Below, in pieces: positions 1 to 7,213 of a stretch of 25,882 nucleotides of DNA. Made by a program: the position numbers and the translations under genes. Positions within the stretch are counted from its first letter, which is position 1. Each line of letters begins with the position of its first letter. Under the pieces are notes generated by a model. That model made no database searches. It saw nothing but the letters and a program-made list of their open reading frames with translations, and had not been told where the DNA came from. The DNA is taken from the NCBI GenBank assembly GCA_017997825.1, contig JAGOEH010000028.1, positions 1 through 25,882 on the forward strand, given 5' to 3'. This DNA comes from Candidatus Delongbacteria bacterium. GTDB taxonomy: Bacteria; JAGOEH01.

Positions 1-190
1 AAACCGGAGCCGTGGTGCTCGGCTTGGTGACGGCCCAGTACACCAGGTTCTTGGCAATACCCGTTTCGTAACCGGTGGCGGTCAATCCCTTCAATTCAAC
101 CGAAAACGGCGAATTGGCAGGCTTGGGCGCCGCCGTCAGGTTACCGATTATTAAAAGGACAATCAACATCCACAACAATTGTTTCATCAT
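1..190 (-). CDS. Exported protein of unknown function, N-terminal part only (runs off the left edge)
   Basis: Reading leftwards from an ATG at 190, an open frame continues to the window edge (about 63 codons). It begins MMKQLLWMLIVLLIIGN and reaches TAAPKPANSPFSVELKGL, a typical Sec signal peptide with a hydrophobic core and a probable cleavage after an A-A pair. The part seen after the signal is Thr/Ala/Gly-rich and looks like the start of a beta-rich extracytoplasmic protein. AAGGAG lies 9 bases before this ATG. An in-frame ATG at 196 would be only 3 bases from that site, so 190 is preferred. No family can be named from 63 residues. No clear promoter was found in the upstream AT-rich stretch. 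Confidence 0.75.
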   Translation of the reverse strand, partial: MMKQLLWMLIVLLIIGNLTAAPKPANSPFSVELKGLTATGYETGIAKNLVYWAVTKPSTTAPV

Positions 191-196
191 ACGCAT

Positions 197-774
197 TCAC
201 TCCTTGATAGTTAGATTTACATAAAATAATTCAATAAATTCAGTTACAGACCTGAAATGGTAATACATCCATCATTCTTAATACGGTTAAAAGCAACCAT
301 AACCGAATACCCAATACGATTATCCCCCTTTTTTTAAATACGTGATGGATTCAACACTAAAATCAGCCATACAACAAACTCATTTCCAGCAAACAACTTA
401 TAACTTCAACACACTATCATTTTACTGTCATAGTTCAACGCTCAATCACCACAATTAAGCCAATGATCATAAAGGGGATATAATGATAATCGAATCTTCG
501 AGCTCTTAAAATTGAACAAATCCGGAACTCTCTCCACATTGAAAAATTGATGTAACCCGTCGAATCAAATGGTGTCCAATTTGATTTAAAATACACTATT
601 TCAAAATGAATGTCAATAGAAATTATTTTACAAAAACAGAAAAATCAAAACATCGGATCGGTGATTGGCATTACAAAGAATTTCATTAGACGGGATATCG
701 ATATAAGGAGATTTTTCATCATGATGGGTTACATAAAGACTTTGTTGGACGATCGCATCATTCAGGTGGTACAA
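197..774. other. AT-rich stretch without a convincing gene
   Basis: About 580 bases that are visibly richer in A+T than the flanking genes. It must hold the promoter of the exported protein to its left, but I could not find a good -35/-10 pair. An AT-rich inverted repeat occurs at 563-570 and 579-586 (8-bp arms, 8-base loop). A TATAAT hexamer at 479-484 (+) lacks a matching -35. A small plus-strand frame (ATG at 721, 39 codons, AAGGAG 10 bases upstream) runs antisense into the end of the rseC-like gene; I do not consider it well supported. No tRNA-like fold was seen. Confidence 0.6.
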
Positions 775-1245
775 TCAATTCAAAGCATCTTCGCCGGGGC
801 AATCGGAAGGCTGGGTATCGGCTGGATTGATGCTGGGTGATGTCATAACGGCCCGGATAACCGGCAATCGATCACGGAATTTTCGACTGATCCCGAACAC
901 CAGGCCGAATGATCCCCCAAAAGCCATCAGACAGAATAGATAAGGACTCCATGACCATCCATATTGCTGGTGGGCCAGGATACCGATTCCATACCCGGTC
1001 ATCAAAAAAATCACCGGTACAATAAAAAAAAGAAACGCCAGAAAAACACGGAATGATTCGCTCATTACGACCTGGACCTGGTCACCGATTCGGGCGCCGG
1101 ACGGATTGAGTGCAATCAGAGTCAGATCGGAGTGATGAAGAGAACAGCATCCTTTTTGGCTGCATTGTCCACAGCTTTCTCCATCCAGTTTGACCTCGGC
1201 CCTGCCGCCCGGCAGGGATTTCACAACGATTCCGGTTTCGATCAT
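775..1245 (-). CDS. rseC: RseC/MucC-family membrane protein
   Basis: Protein of 156 residues with the RseC/MucC layout: a short cytoplasmic beta domain containing a cysteine cluster (C25, C28, C33, C34), then two hydrophobic helices at about 67-90 and 100-119, and a polar tail. In the family, RseC is an inner-membrane protein that modulates the sigma-E/RseA envelope stress pathway and is linked to SoxR reduction with Rnf-type complexes; neither partner is present here, so the exact role is open. The start at 1245 is chosen because AAGGA sits 8 bases upstream; a start seven codons earlier has no such site. The gene stands alone with its own promoter (TTGACA-N17-TAATAT), divergent from the lipoprotein gene. 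The C-terminal tail (about residues 130-156) is Ser/Pro/Asp-rich and probably disordered. Confidence 0.82.
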   Translation of the reverse strand: MIETGIVVKSLPGGRAEVKLDGESCGQCSQKGCCSLHHSDLTLIALNPSGARIGDQVQVVMSESFRVFLAFLFFIVPVIFLMTGYGIGILAHQQYGWSWSPYLFCLMAFGGSFGLVFGISRKFRDRLPVIRAVMTSPSINPADTQPSDCPGEDALN

Positions 1246-1333
1246 GATTGATTTCCTTATCGTCATTGATTAGCTTCGGCCGGAGGATTTCGTTCATAAT
1301 CGGAAATCGAGAGCTCCGGCCGTGTTCCCATAC

Positions 1334-1362
1334 ATATTACACTCTTTCATTAATCTTGTCAA
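1334..1362 (-). promoter_or_regulatory. Promoter of the rseC-like gene
   Basis: On the minus strand TTGACA (1362-1357), a 17-base spacer and TAATAT (1339-1334) form a near-consensus housekeeping promoter. Predicted transcription starts near 1327, giving a leader of about 80 bases before the ATG at 1245. Its -35 lies 12 bases from the -35 of the opposing promoter. Confidence 0.72.
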
Positions 1363-1374
1363 ACACTTTTTTTA

Positions 1375-1403
1375 TTGACATGAGAGGCTCCACACGTTAT
1401 ATT
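1375..1403 (+). promoter_or_regulatory. Promoter of the lipoprotein gene
   Basis: TTGACA (1375-1380), 17-base spacer, TATATT (1398-1403). Predicted start near 1410, leader of about 68 bases to the ATG at 1478. It lies back to back with the rseC promoter, so one bound regulator could affect both. Confidence 0.75.
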
Positions 1404-1477
1404 TAGAATAATGAATGATGAATGGAACCAAAAGCCGGATGAACGAATCATCCTAAATAACCACCAGGGAGGAAACT

Positions 1478-2338
1478 ATGAAAAAAGCAATTTATGTATT
1501 AACGATGACGGCGATGATTTTATCGCTCCTGTTCAATGGCTGCAGTAAGGATGATGAGGATGAGGATAAGCAGGAAGTAGCATCCATCACCAAAGACAAT
1601 GGGATCAAAGTGATGACGGTCTATATGACGTCCCTTTCCCACGCCATGACCTCCATCATGAGTCTGGGACTGAGCATTCCGATCCAGCGTCCGTCCATTG
1701 AACACGCCTTACCGCAGATATTGGAGGCTTTCCCACCGGAAAACCTGAGAAAACCGGTTCTTGATACCACCATCGTGATGCAGAACGATTCGCAGTACAT
1801 GTCGATCACCGTCAAGGAAACCAACAAACTCTATCTGACGCTGATTTACAAAGCGACCCGGGACACGCTGAATCTGACGGCCGACATTGCCCTGTATGAC
1901 GCTTCCAATCAGATCATTCCCGTTGCAGATACCAGCTCGCGTGAGATCAAAAAGGTTGTTTTCAACTATGATATGGTTTCCAGTACGTTTGAGCCGCTCT
2001 ATGGCCGGGTTAAACAGGACGGTGACGGAAATTATACCATTACCTTCACCCAGGAGGATGTCTATCAGATTGACGGCACGGGAAATCAGGCCACTACCCT
2101 GGAAAACGAATACTATGAATTGAAGACGACCTGTCATCAGGTGGTGATTGACAACAGTGACGAAGATGCTGAAGAGCTCTATCCCAAATCGGGTTATATC
2201 AAGCTGGAATCCCCGGACGGTAGCTATCTGAAACTGACCTTTAACGGAACCCAGTATGCCTCGATTGAAATTTATGACGGCAGCAAGACTTATACTTACA
2301 CAATGAACATGGAAACAGGAGAAATCCCGACCCTGTAA
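1478..2338 (+). CDS. Lipoprotein of unknown function
   Basis: Protein of 286 residues. It starts with a lysine-tagged hydrophobic segment ending in LLFNGC (C22 as the lipidated cysteine), followed by Ser and a very acidic linker (DDEDEDK), so it is probably anchored in the outer membrane. The mature part alternates polar and hydrophobic residues in a beta-rich pattern, and its C-terminal third has repeated short motifs with G-x-Y and Y-x-K spacing. No catalytic motif is recognised. The ATG is preceded by AGGAGG at good distance. The glutaredoxin gene begins 66 bases downstream with its own strong ribosome site and no visible terminator between, so co-transcription is possible but a functional link is not shown. 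Confidence 0.8.
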   Translation: MKKAIYVLTMTAMILSLLFNGCSKDDEDEDKQEVASITKDNGIKVMTVYMTSLSHAMTSIMSLGLSIPIQRPSIEHALPQILEAFPPENLRKPVLDTTIVMQNDSQYMSITVKETNKLYLTLIYKATRDTLNLTADIALYDASNQIIPVADTSSREIKKVVFNYDMVSSTFEPLYGRVKQDGDGNYTITFTQEDVYQIDGTGNQATTLENEYYELKTTCHQVVIDNSDEDAEELYPKSGYIKLESPDGSYLKLTFNGTQYASIEIYDGSKTYTYTMNMETGEIPTL

Positions 2339-2404
2339 GCCATCATTTTTCCCGATCTTTGTCCAACGCCTTCCGATCATCATCTCTCAATCAAGGAGTT
2401 ACGC

Positions 2405-2686
2405 ATGGTGAAGCAGAATGTTCCGGGAAAATCAGTTCGCCCGATTATGATTTACACTCTCAGTACCTGTATCTGGTGCAAGAAACTGAAAAGTTTTTTG
2501 AATGACAGGGGGTTGGAATACAGTTATATCGATATGGATCTGGCAGACGAACCGGAACGGTCAGAGGCGTTAGCGGAACTGAAAAAATGGAATGGTTCCG
2601 CGTCGTATCCTACCGTGGTAATCGATCAAAAGGAATGTATTGTAGGGTTTGATGAGCAGAAAATTCGAAAGGCACTGGAGTTATGA
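2405..2686 (+). CDS. Glutaredoxin-family thiol-disulfide oxidoreductase
   Basis: Protein of 93 residues with the thioredoxin fold order of a glutaredoxin: strand IMIYTLSTC, active site C22-I-W-C25, helix, the [10 protein letters not shown] strand-turn, the cis-proline motif SYPTVVI and the C-terminal G-F-D-E-Q-K-I helix cap (family G-[FY]-[DN]). It should reduce disulfides in the cytoplasm. The dithiol CIWC differs from the CPYC of classical glutaredoxins and resembles NrdH/glutaredoxin-like proteins that take electrons from a reductase rather than from glutathione. AAGGAG precedes the ATG. The stop overlaps the start of the FTR-rubredoxin gene by four bases (ATGA at 2683-2686), so the two are probably translated together and this protein is a good candidate substrate of that reductase. 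Confidence 0.9.
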   Translation: MVKQNVPGKSVRPIMIYTLSTCIWCKKLKSFLNDRGLEYSYIDMDLADEPERSEALAELKKWNGSASYPTVVIDQKECIVGFDEQKIRKALEL

Positions 2687-3186
2687 CGGCAGAACCGATC
2701 GCTGATGAGCAGGTGGAATCATTTTATAAAAAACTGAACCGGGAAGCGGAATCCGGTGGGTATCATCTCAATCCGGACCGGGAGTTCACACTGGAACTGG
2801 CCCGGTCGTTACTGATCAATCAGCAGCGGTATGGTTATCCGGCATGTCCCTGCCGGCTGGCATCGGGGGAAAAAGAGAAGGATTTGGATCTGATTTGTCC
2901 CTGCGATTATCGGGATGCGGATTTAAACGAGTATGGGTGTTGTTTTTGTGCCTTATATGTATCGGATGAGGTGCTGAGCGGGAAAAAAGATGTCAGGCCG
3001 ATCCCTGAACGGCGCGGTGCAGAAGGTGGTAATCCCTCCAATCAGACTGGGGAGAAGCCGATGGGTTCATTGAGCCGGCCGGTTTGGCGCTGTAAAGTAT
3101 GCGGGTACCTATGTGCCAGGCCCGAGCCTCCCTTGGTTTGTCCGATCTGTAAAGCCGGTCAGGAGCGCTTCGAGCGGTTCTTATGA
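2683..3186 (+). CDS. Ferredoxin:thioredoxin reductase catalytic subunit fused to a C-terminal rubredoxin domain
   Basis: Protein of 167 residues with two modules. Residues 10-100 match the FTR beta (catalytic) chain: C55-P-C57, 14 residues, C72-P-C74, 12 residues, then C87-F-C89 with an extra C86. Plant-type FTR has CPC-X16-CPC-X8-CHC, so the spacing differs and the histidine of CHC is replaced by phenylalanine. In the family these cysteines hold a [4Fe-4S] cluster next to a redox-active disulfide that is reduced in two one-electron steps. After a Gly/Pro/Asn linker (104-130), residues 134-166 form a rubredoxin knuckle pair (C137-x2-C140, C153-x2-C156) with WRCKVCGY. The rubredoxin could feed electrons to the cluster intramolecularly. 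No variable (alpha) subunit is encoded nearby. The gene overlaps the glutaredoxin stop by four bases and its own stop overlaps the stop of the convergent DUF512 gene. Confidence 0.9.
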   Translation: MTAEPIADEQVESFYKKLNREAESGGYHLNPDREFTLELARSLLINQQRYGYPACPCRLASGEKEKDLDLICPCDYRDADLNEYGCCFCALYVSDEVLSGKKDVRPIPERRGAEGGNPSNQTGEKPMGSLSRPVWRCKVCGYLCARPEPPLVCPICKAGQERFERFL

Positions 3187-4479
3187 TTTGGCCGCCTTGA
3201 GGATAGCCTTTTCTAGACTTTTGAAGTGATCATCCAGCGGTTTAACCTTGATCTTTAACCGCCGGGTCAGCTCCGGCAATGACATATTATCCAACAGTAC
3301 CCCATCGGAATTGAGACAGTTGCGGGGTAAAAACAACAGATCCAGTTCCGGCCGATCTCGAAGGGCTTCCAGAATGCATTGTCCCGATAAAAGGCCGGTT
3401 ACCGTAATCATAGAGCCGAACAAACGGTTGGGAACGGCCAACACCCGGGCATGAAGTCCCGAAATGCGGTTCAGGGATTGAATGACGGTTTTTTCCATAT
3501 AAGCAGCGGCCAACGTTCCGGAGATGAATCCTATTTTCAGGGGTTGGGGAATTTCAAGAAACTCAATTTTGCGGTAAATCTTTTTAAACCAATAATTGCC
3601 ATAGGCCAGCATCCCGATTCCATTTTCGTATTGATCGAAATCCCCATAATGTTCGGTATCGGGAATCGGATGATCAGCCAAAAGATAAAACTCATCGGCT
3701 AAAAAGACAAAAGGGAATCCGTCGTTATCCTGAAAGCGTTGTTGGAAGGGGGCAACCTGGTGGATCAGGGTGCGTGCCTGTCGGGGATCAACGGCCTGCA
3801 TCGCGGGCAGATGCCGGCGGAAATCGGTCAGTCCGATCGGAACAATGCCCAGACTGCAGATTTGAGGATAAAGGCTTCTTAGTTCCGTAATCGTTTCATC
3901 CAGCACCTCGCCGTCATTGTAGCCGGGACAGAGTACCACCTGGGTATGGATTTGAATTCCGGCCCGAGTTAACTCCTTCAATTGTTTCATGATCGAACCG
4001 GCTTTCGGATTATTCAGCATTTTGATCCGGAGATCGGAACGAACGGTATGAACCGAGAAATGGAGCGGAGAGAAATGGAACCGGATAATCCGCTTGATAT
4101 CCCGGGCGGTCAGAGCCGTTCCGGTGATAAAGTTTCCATGCAGAAACGACAGACGGTAATCATCGTCTTTGATATATAACTCCGGTCGGAGTCCGGAAGG
4201 CATCTGATCGACGAAACAGAACAGGCAATGATTAGGGCAGCAACGAACGGTAAAATCGTCCACTTCCAGTCCGCCATCCTCCAAATTATCAATGGTAAGA
4301 ATCACTTCAGCCTGGTCCGCTTCTTTAATAACGACCAGCTCCAGGGGTTCATCCACACCATAAAATTCCAGATCGAAGGTATCGTCGATCGGGTGAGAAT
4401 TGATTTTGAGCAAACGATCGCCCGGCCGGATACCATGACGGCGCAATGACATCGAATGTACGGCGGAGATTCTGACCAT
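3181..4479 (-). CDS. DUF512-family radical-SAM iron-sulfur protein with N-terminal PDZ-like domain
   Basis: Protein of 432 residues. Residues 1-50 form a PDZ-like segment ([20 protein letters not shown]). The radical-SAM-type cluster C81-x3-C85-x2-C88 sits in [19 protein letters not shown], followed by the family signature [11 protein letters not shown] and H-G-N-F-I-T. The C-terminal part is the DUF512 domain, ending in a Rossmann-like region with [12 protein letters not shown] and LFLPRNCLN. These proteins are widespread in anaerobes; the reaction is unknown. The length is normal for the family. This is the last gene of a five-gene operon; its ATG overlaps the stop of the TerB/DnaJ gene (TGATG at 4477-4481), indicating coupled translation. 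At the other end its stop overlaps the stop of the convergent FTR-rubredoxin gene (TTATGA, 3181-3186). Confidence 0.88.
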   Translation of the reverse strand: MVRISAVHSMSLRRHGIRPGDRLLKINSHPIDDTFDLEFYGVDEPLELVVIKEADQAEVILTIDNLEDGGLEVDDFTVRCCPNHCLFCFVDQMPSGLRPELYIKDDDYRLSFLHGNFITGTALTARDIKRIIRFHFSPLHFSVHTVRSDLRIKMLNNPKAGSIMKQLKELTRAGIQIHTQVVLCPGYNDGEVLDETITELRSLYPQICSLGIVPIGLTDFRRHLPAMQAVDPRQARTLIHQVAPFQQRFQDNDGFPFVFLADEFYLLADHPIPDTEHYGDFDQYENGIGMLAYGNYWFKKIYRKIEFLEIPQPLKIGFISGTLAAAYMEKTVIQSLNRISGLHARVLAVPNRLFGSMITVTGLLSGQCILEALRDRPELDLLFLPRNCLNSDGVLLDNMSLPELTRRLKIKVKPLDDHFKSLEKAILKAAKS

Positions 4480-5429
4480 CAGCCGCCCACTTCTTTCAAT
4501 AAAAGCTCGTAAGCATTGTTGATCTGCTGGAATTTTTCCTTGGCCTTATTCTGCAGCTCTTCCGGCATCCCGGTATAGCGGTCGGGATGATACTCTTTAG
4601 CCAGACGCCGAAACGATTTTTTGATTTCTTCTCGGGAGGATCCCGGATGCAATCCGAATAATTGCCAGGCTTTCTGGAGTTCGTCTTCCCGATTGGGACG
4701 GAAATAGGTCTCATTTCTCCCATATTGATAGCGGGAGGATGAGGTTTGAGACGAATAATAGGCCATTTGCCGGATATGCTGAATGATGGTATGGGGAAGA
4801 TTGAAGTATTCCTCCAGAAATTGGATCAGAGCCAGTTCCTGGGGCTGATTGAGCTGATTGGCGTAAACGATTTCATACAGAATCTGAAAATAGAGGATCA
4901 GATAGACCTGGCGATCATGGCTGCTGAGGCTGCTCATCAGATAATGATTAAATATATAAGCGTTATAGGCCATGTAGTCCTGAAAATTGATGGATGCCTG
5001 GGGCTGACCGATCTGAGTCCGGGTGAACTCGATTACGTCCTTGACCAGATTGTGATTCAGATTTTGTCCAAAATGGCGGATCAGGGATTCCCGCAAGGCT
5101 GTCATTTCCTCTTCGGTCACCCGTCCGTCGACCTTGACCAACAGATAGGCGTTGGAAGCGACAAGGGCGAGGAAGACGTAAGCTTTACTCTGTCCGTAGC
5201 GGAGGAATATCTGATTGAAGCCCTGCAGATAAGGTTCGGGGGGGACATTATCTCCCCCGCCCCAGAATCCCTGAAAGGGTGACCGTCGATGGGTATAGGA
5301 TGATTGGGACTGGTTCAAAAAGGTCCAGGCTGAAAAAACAAACAGAATCAGAAACAAAAAAAGATGCCCGGCGGCTAATGCCTGAAACGCCATGTAAAAA
5401 AGGAAAAATCCGATCAGTATCCGCATCAT
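4479..5429 (-). CDS. Membrane-anchored TerB-like / DnaJ-domain co-chaperone (DjlA-like architecture)
   Basis: Protein of 316 residues. Two adjacent hydrophobic segments (about 3-20 and 22-38) anchor the N-terminus; a Gly/Pro-rich linker follows. Residues 80-215 form an all-helical TerB-like domain with the acidic-turn motif KVDGRVTEEE (99-108). The C-terminus (about 250-316) is a J domain with the invariant H281-P-D283 tripeptide, which in the family stimulates the ATPase of DnaK-type Hsp70. This order (membrane, TerB, J) is that of DjlA, so the protein probably recruits Hsp70 to the inner face of the membrane. GGAG lies 9 bases before the ATG. It sits 15 bases after the zinc-ribbon gene and is coupled to the DUF512 gene, which may point to a client relationship, but that is inference. 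Confidence 0.87.
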   Translation of the reverse strand: MMRILIGFFLFYMAFQALAAGHLFLFLILFVFSAWTFLNQSQSSYTHRRSPFQGFWGGGDNVPPEPYLQGFNQIFLRYGQSKAYVFLALVASNAYLLVKVDGRVTEEEMTALRESLIRHFGQNLNHNLVKDVIEFTRTQIGQPQASINFQDYMAYNAYIFNHYLMSSLSSHDRQVYLILYFQILYEIVYANQLNQPQELALIQFLEEYFNLPHTIIQHIRQMAYYSSQTSSSRYQYGRNETYFRPNREDELQKAWQLFGLHPGSSREEIKKSFRRLAKEYHPDRYTGMPEELQNKAKEKFQQINNAYELLLKEVGG

Positions 5430-5444
5430 CTTAGCAATCTCCGA

Positions 5445-5786
5445 TTATACCGTTCCTGCACCGGATTCGGGCCCGGGACTACCCATGACCAGACGGACAA
5501 TCCATACAATCAGCATCACCAAGGCAATCCCCCATACAATGATCATCCATGGAGCTTGATGCCACAGTTGCTTCCAGTTTTGAAGATTTCCCCTGATATT
5601 ATCCCCTAGTGAGACCCCTTTTTTCCAGTGGATGGGACTCATTGGTTGGAACTGAATGACAAAGGCCTGGCGGCAATGGGGACAGGTAATCCGGAGGTTT
5701 CCTTTATGGGTCGGAAAGCGCAGCAGGGTTCCGCAATTCGGACAGGCACGTTTGGCCCATCGTAAAGATTCGAATGGATTTTTCAT
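5445..5786 (-). CDS. Small zinc-ribbon protein with C-terminal membrane helix
   Basis: Protein of 113 residues. The N-terminus holds a zinc ribbon with C15-x2-C18 and C35-x2-C38 (ACPNCGTLLRFP, TCPHCRQAF), a layout close to MJ0042-type or general zinc-finger domains. After a polar middle, residues 79-101 form one strong transmembrane helix (PWMIIVWGIALVMLIVWIV) and the tail is short. The ribbon should therefore be tethered to the membrane, most likely facing the cytoplasm. The function is unknown. The start is three bases after the stop of the coiled-coil gene and the TerB/DnaJ gene follows after 15 bases, so it is an internal operon member and a possible adaptor for the membrane-bound J protein. 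Confidence 0.8.
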   Translation of the reverse strand: MKNPFESLRWAKRACPNCGTLLRFPTHKGNLRITCPHCRQAFVIQFQPMSPIHWKKGVSLGDNIRGNLQNWKQLWHQAPWMIIVWGIALVMLIVWIVRLVMGSPGPESGAGTV

Positions 5787-5789
5787 GAA

Positions 5790-6377
5790 TCAGTAAAGGT
5801 TTTTCAAGGATTTGATCGACCGCAGTAATTGATCCAGATGAACCGACAACTGGGTCTCGATCTGCTTTTTGGTTTCAGCCCAGTATTTCTGGAATTCAGG
5901 ATACTGAGATACGTCGATGTCCACATCCATTCCCATTTGGCGTCCCAATTGCTCCTGCATCTGACTGGCCTGTTCCCGGAATTGGATTTTCAGATTTTCA
6001 TACACTTTTTTCAACTGATCGGAATAGGTGTTGAGCAGATAGTGAACATCCTGGTAGATGGCATCCAATTTTCCAGGTTTATCTTTGATTTTTTTCAGGC
6101 CTTGAAAAACCTGAAGGATGAGATCGGTGTTATAGTTCGTATTGAGACTGATATAACGAAGCAGAAGATCTTCGGTTTTGCTCAGCAGCAGGGTTTTATC
6201 CTCCGGCTGAAGTCCATCCAGATACGATTTCAGATTGAGATCACCCGGCTCAAGCAGTTGATTGCAGAGCAGGCCGGATTTTTTTTCAATTTCCATTTCG
6301 ATGATCTGTCGGGGATCGACTTTCAGGCCGGCGGCTTTTTCCAGGGCTATTTCCATGGCGCTTTTTACTCTGGCCAT
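5790..6377 (-). CDS. Coiled-coil-rich cytoplasmic protein of unknown function
   Basis: Protein of 195 residues with no signal peptide or membrane segment. It starts MARVKSAMEIALEKAAGL and is almost entirely helical with heptad-like spacing, notably at 95-145 (QGLKKIKDKPGKL, NLKIQFREQASQMQEQLGRQ) and 160-195. I do not recognise a named family with certainty; similar short 'K-S-A-M-E-I-A-L-E' N-termini occur in uncharacterised bacterial proteins. A strong AAGGAGGT lies about 8 bases before the ATG. It is the second gene of the operon, 41 bases after the metallophosphoesterase and three bases before the zinc-ribbon gene, so it is probably expressed in step with them. Confidence 0.75.
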   Translation of the reverse strand: MARVKSAMEIALEKAAGLKVDPRQIIEMEIEKKSGLLCNQLLEPGDLNLKSYLDGLQPEDKTLLLSKTEDLLLRYISLNTNYNTDLILQVFQGLKKIKDKPGKLDAIYQDVHYLLNTYSDQLKKVYENLKIQFREQASQMQEQLGRQMGMDVDIDVSQYPEFQKYWAETKKQIETQLSVHLDQLLRSIKSLKNLY

Positions 6378-6418
6378 AAACGGAACCTCCTTGATTATTT
6401 TATTGGCATATGACAGGA

Positions 6419-7096
6419 TTAATCGTCATTGGTAAAAAAACGGGTAGTAACTGATTTATCCGGGTCCAGTTCCAAAACTGCATAGGATCCATTTTTATAT
6501 GGACCGGGATTGATGACCCGACAGATGCCGGAGGTTGTTTCACCGGTCTGCTCATGAACATGGCCGCAGATCATCAAATCGGATTGCTGCAATAATGGAA
6601 GCAGGGAACGCGATCCGATGTGGAGATTAAGCCGGACTTTATCCAGAATTCCATAGGGAGGAAGATGGGACAAAACGATCCGCGGTTTGCCGTCGGATTG
6701 CCAGGCGGGATGCTGAAGAATCCGGTCGCACACGGTGGAGTAATCCTGCTCGGAATACTCGTTGGGGGTGCGGAAAAAAGAGGTAAGCCCGCCGTCGATA
6801 CCGGCCAGAACCCATTGGTCGTCTTCGATCACCCGGTTTCCGATATAGTGGTCACGGAACCAGTTCGAAAGCGGAATGAACTCCGACGCCGGATCACAAT
6901 TACCCCAGACCAGACGGATTTTTACATGGGACTCGATTAGATCCAGTTCGGCGGTCAGATCCGCCAAGGCTTCTTTAGGGCCGAAATGGGTCAGGTCACC
7001 CGCCAGCAGAATCAGGTCAAGCGGGTCATGACGGCAGGCCGTTCGGTAGATATGCCGGTAAGAGCCGTGTAAATCGGATAATAACAGAATTCTCAT
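6419..7096 (-). CDS. Calcineurin-like metallophosphoesterase (YfcE/MJ0936-type)
   Basis: Protein of 225 residues with all metal-binding motifs of the calcineurin-like phosphoesterase fold in order: D8-L-H10 (LLLSDLHGS), G33-D34, G-N66-C-D (WGNCDPAS), H144 in VLSHLPPYG, and G-H179-V-H181. These bind a dinuclear metal centre and hydrolyse phosphomono- or diesters; the natural substrate is not predictable. The length and the C-terminal V-I-N-P-G motif fit small cytoplasmic YfcE-like enzymes. It is the first gene of the five-gene minus-strand operon. Its promoter lies only six bases upstream of the ATG, so the message may begin at or next to the start codon. The ATG is preceded only by AGGGAA, too close to act as a normal ribosome site. 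Confidence 0.87.
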   Translation of the reverse strand: MRILLLSDLHGSYRHIYRTACRHDPLDLILLAGDLTHFGPKEALADLTAELDLIESHVKIRLVWGNCDPASEFIPLSNWFRDHYIGNRVIEDDQWVLAGIDGGLTSFFRTPNEYSEQDYSTVCDRILQHPAWQSDGKPRIVLSHLPPYGILDKVRLNLHIGSRSLLPLLQQSDLMICGHVHEQTGETTSGICRVINPGPYKNGSYAVLELDPDKSVTTRFFTNDD

Positions 7097-7102
7097 TTCC
7101 CT

Positions 7103-7131
7103 AAGATAATTTTTTCAGGATCAAAAGTCAA
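7103..7131 (-). promoter_or_regulatory. Promoter of the metallophosphoesterase operon, placed for a leaderless message
   Basis: Minus strand TTGACT (7131-7126), 17-base spacer, TATCTT (7108-7103). Only six bases separate the -10 from the ATG at 7096, so the expected start point falls on or beside the A of the start codon. It is back to back with the promoter of the glycosyltransferase cassette (-35 elements 20 bases apart). Confidence 0.62.
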
Positions 7132-7151
7132 GTCCAAACAGCAAATTCATC

Positions 7152-7179
7152 TTGACATTCCGGGGGAAAGAATTATATT
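7152..7179 (+). promoter_or_regulatory. Promoter of the glycosyltransferase cassette
   Basis: TTGACA (7152-7157), 16-base spacer, TATATT (7174-7179); expected transcription start near 7186. The -10 covers the in-frame TTG at 7178, which therefore cannot be the start codon of the first glycosyltransferase if this promoter is used. Confidence 0.68.
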
Positions 7180-7213
7180 GAAATCAGCCTATTACGGGCA
7201 CTTTCAACCCACC

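Noticed and set aside
479-484. TATAAT hexamer in the left intergenic region
   Set aside because: No -35 at 16-18 bases and no gene follows within a plausible distance on that strand.
721-840. Small plus-strand ORF of 39 codons with AAGGAG upstream, opposite the end of the rseC-like gene
   Set aside because: The ribosome site is 10 bases from the ATG, the second half is antisense to rseC, the product has no recognisable feature and no promoter is visible.
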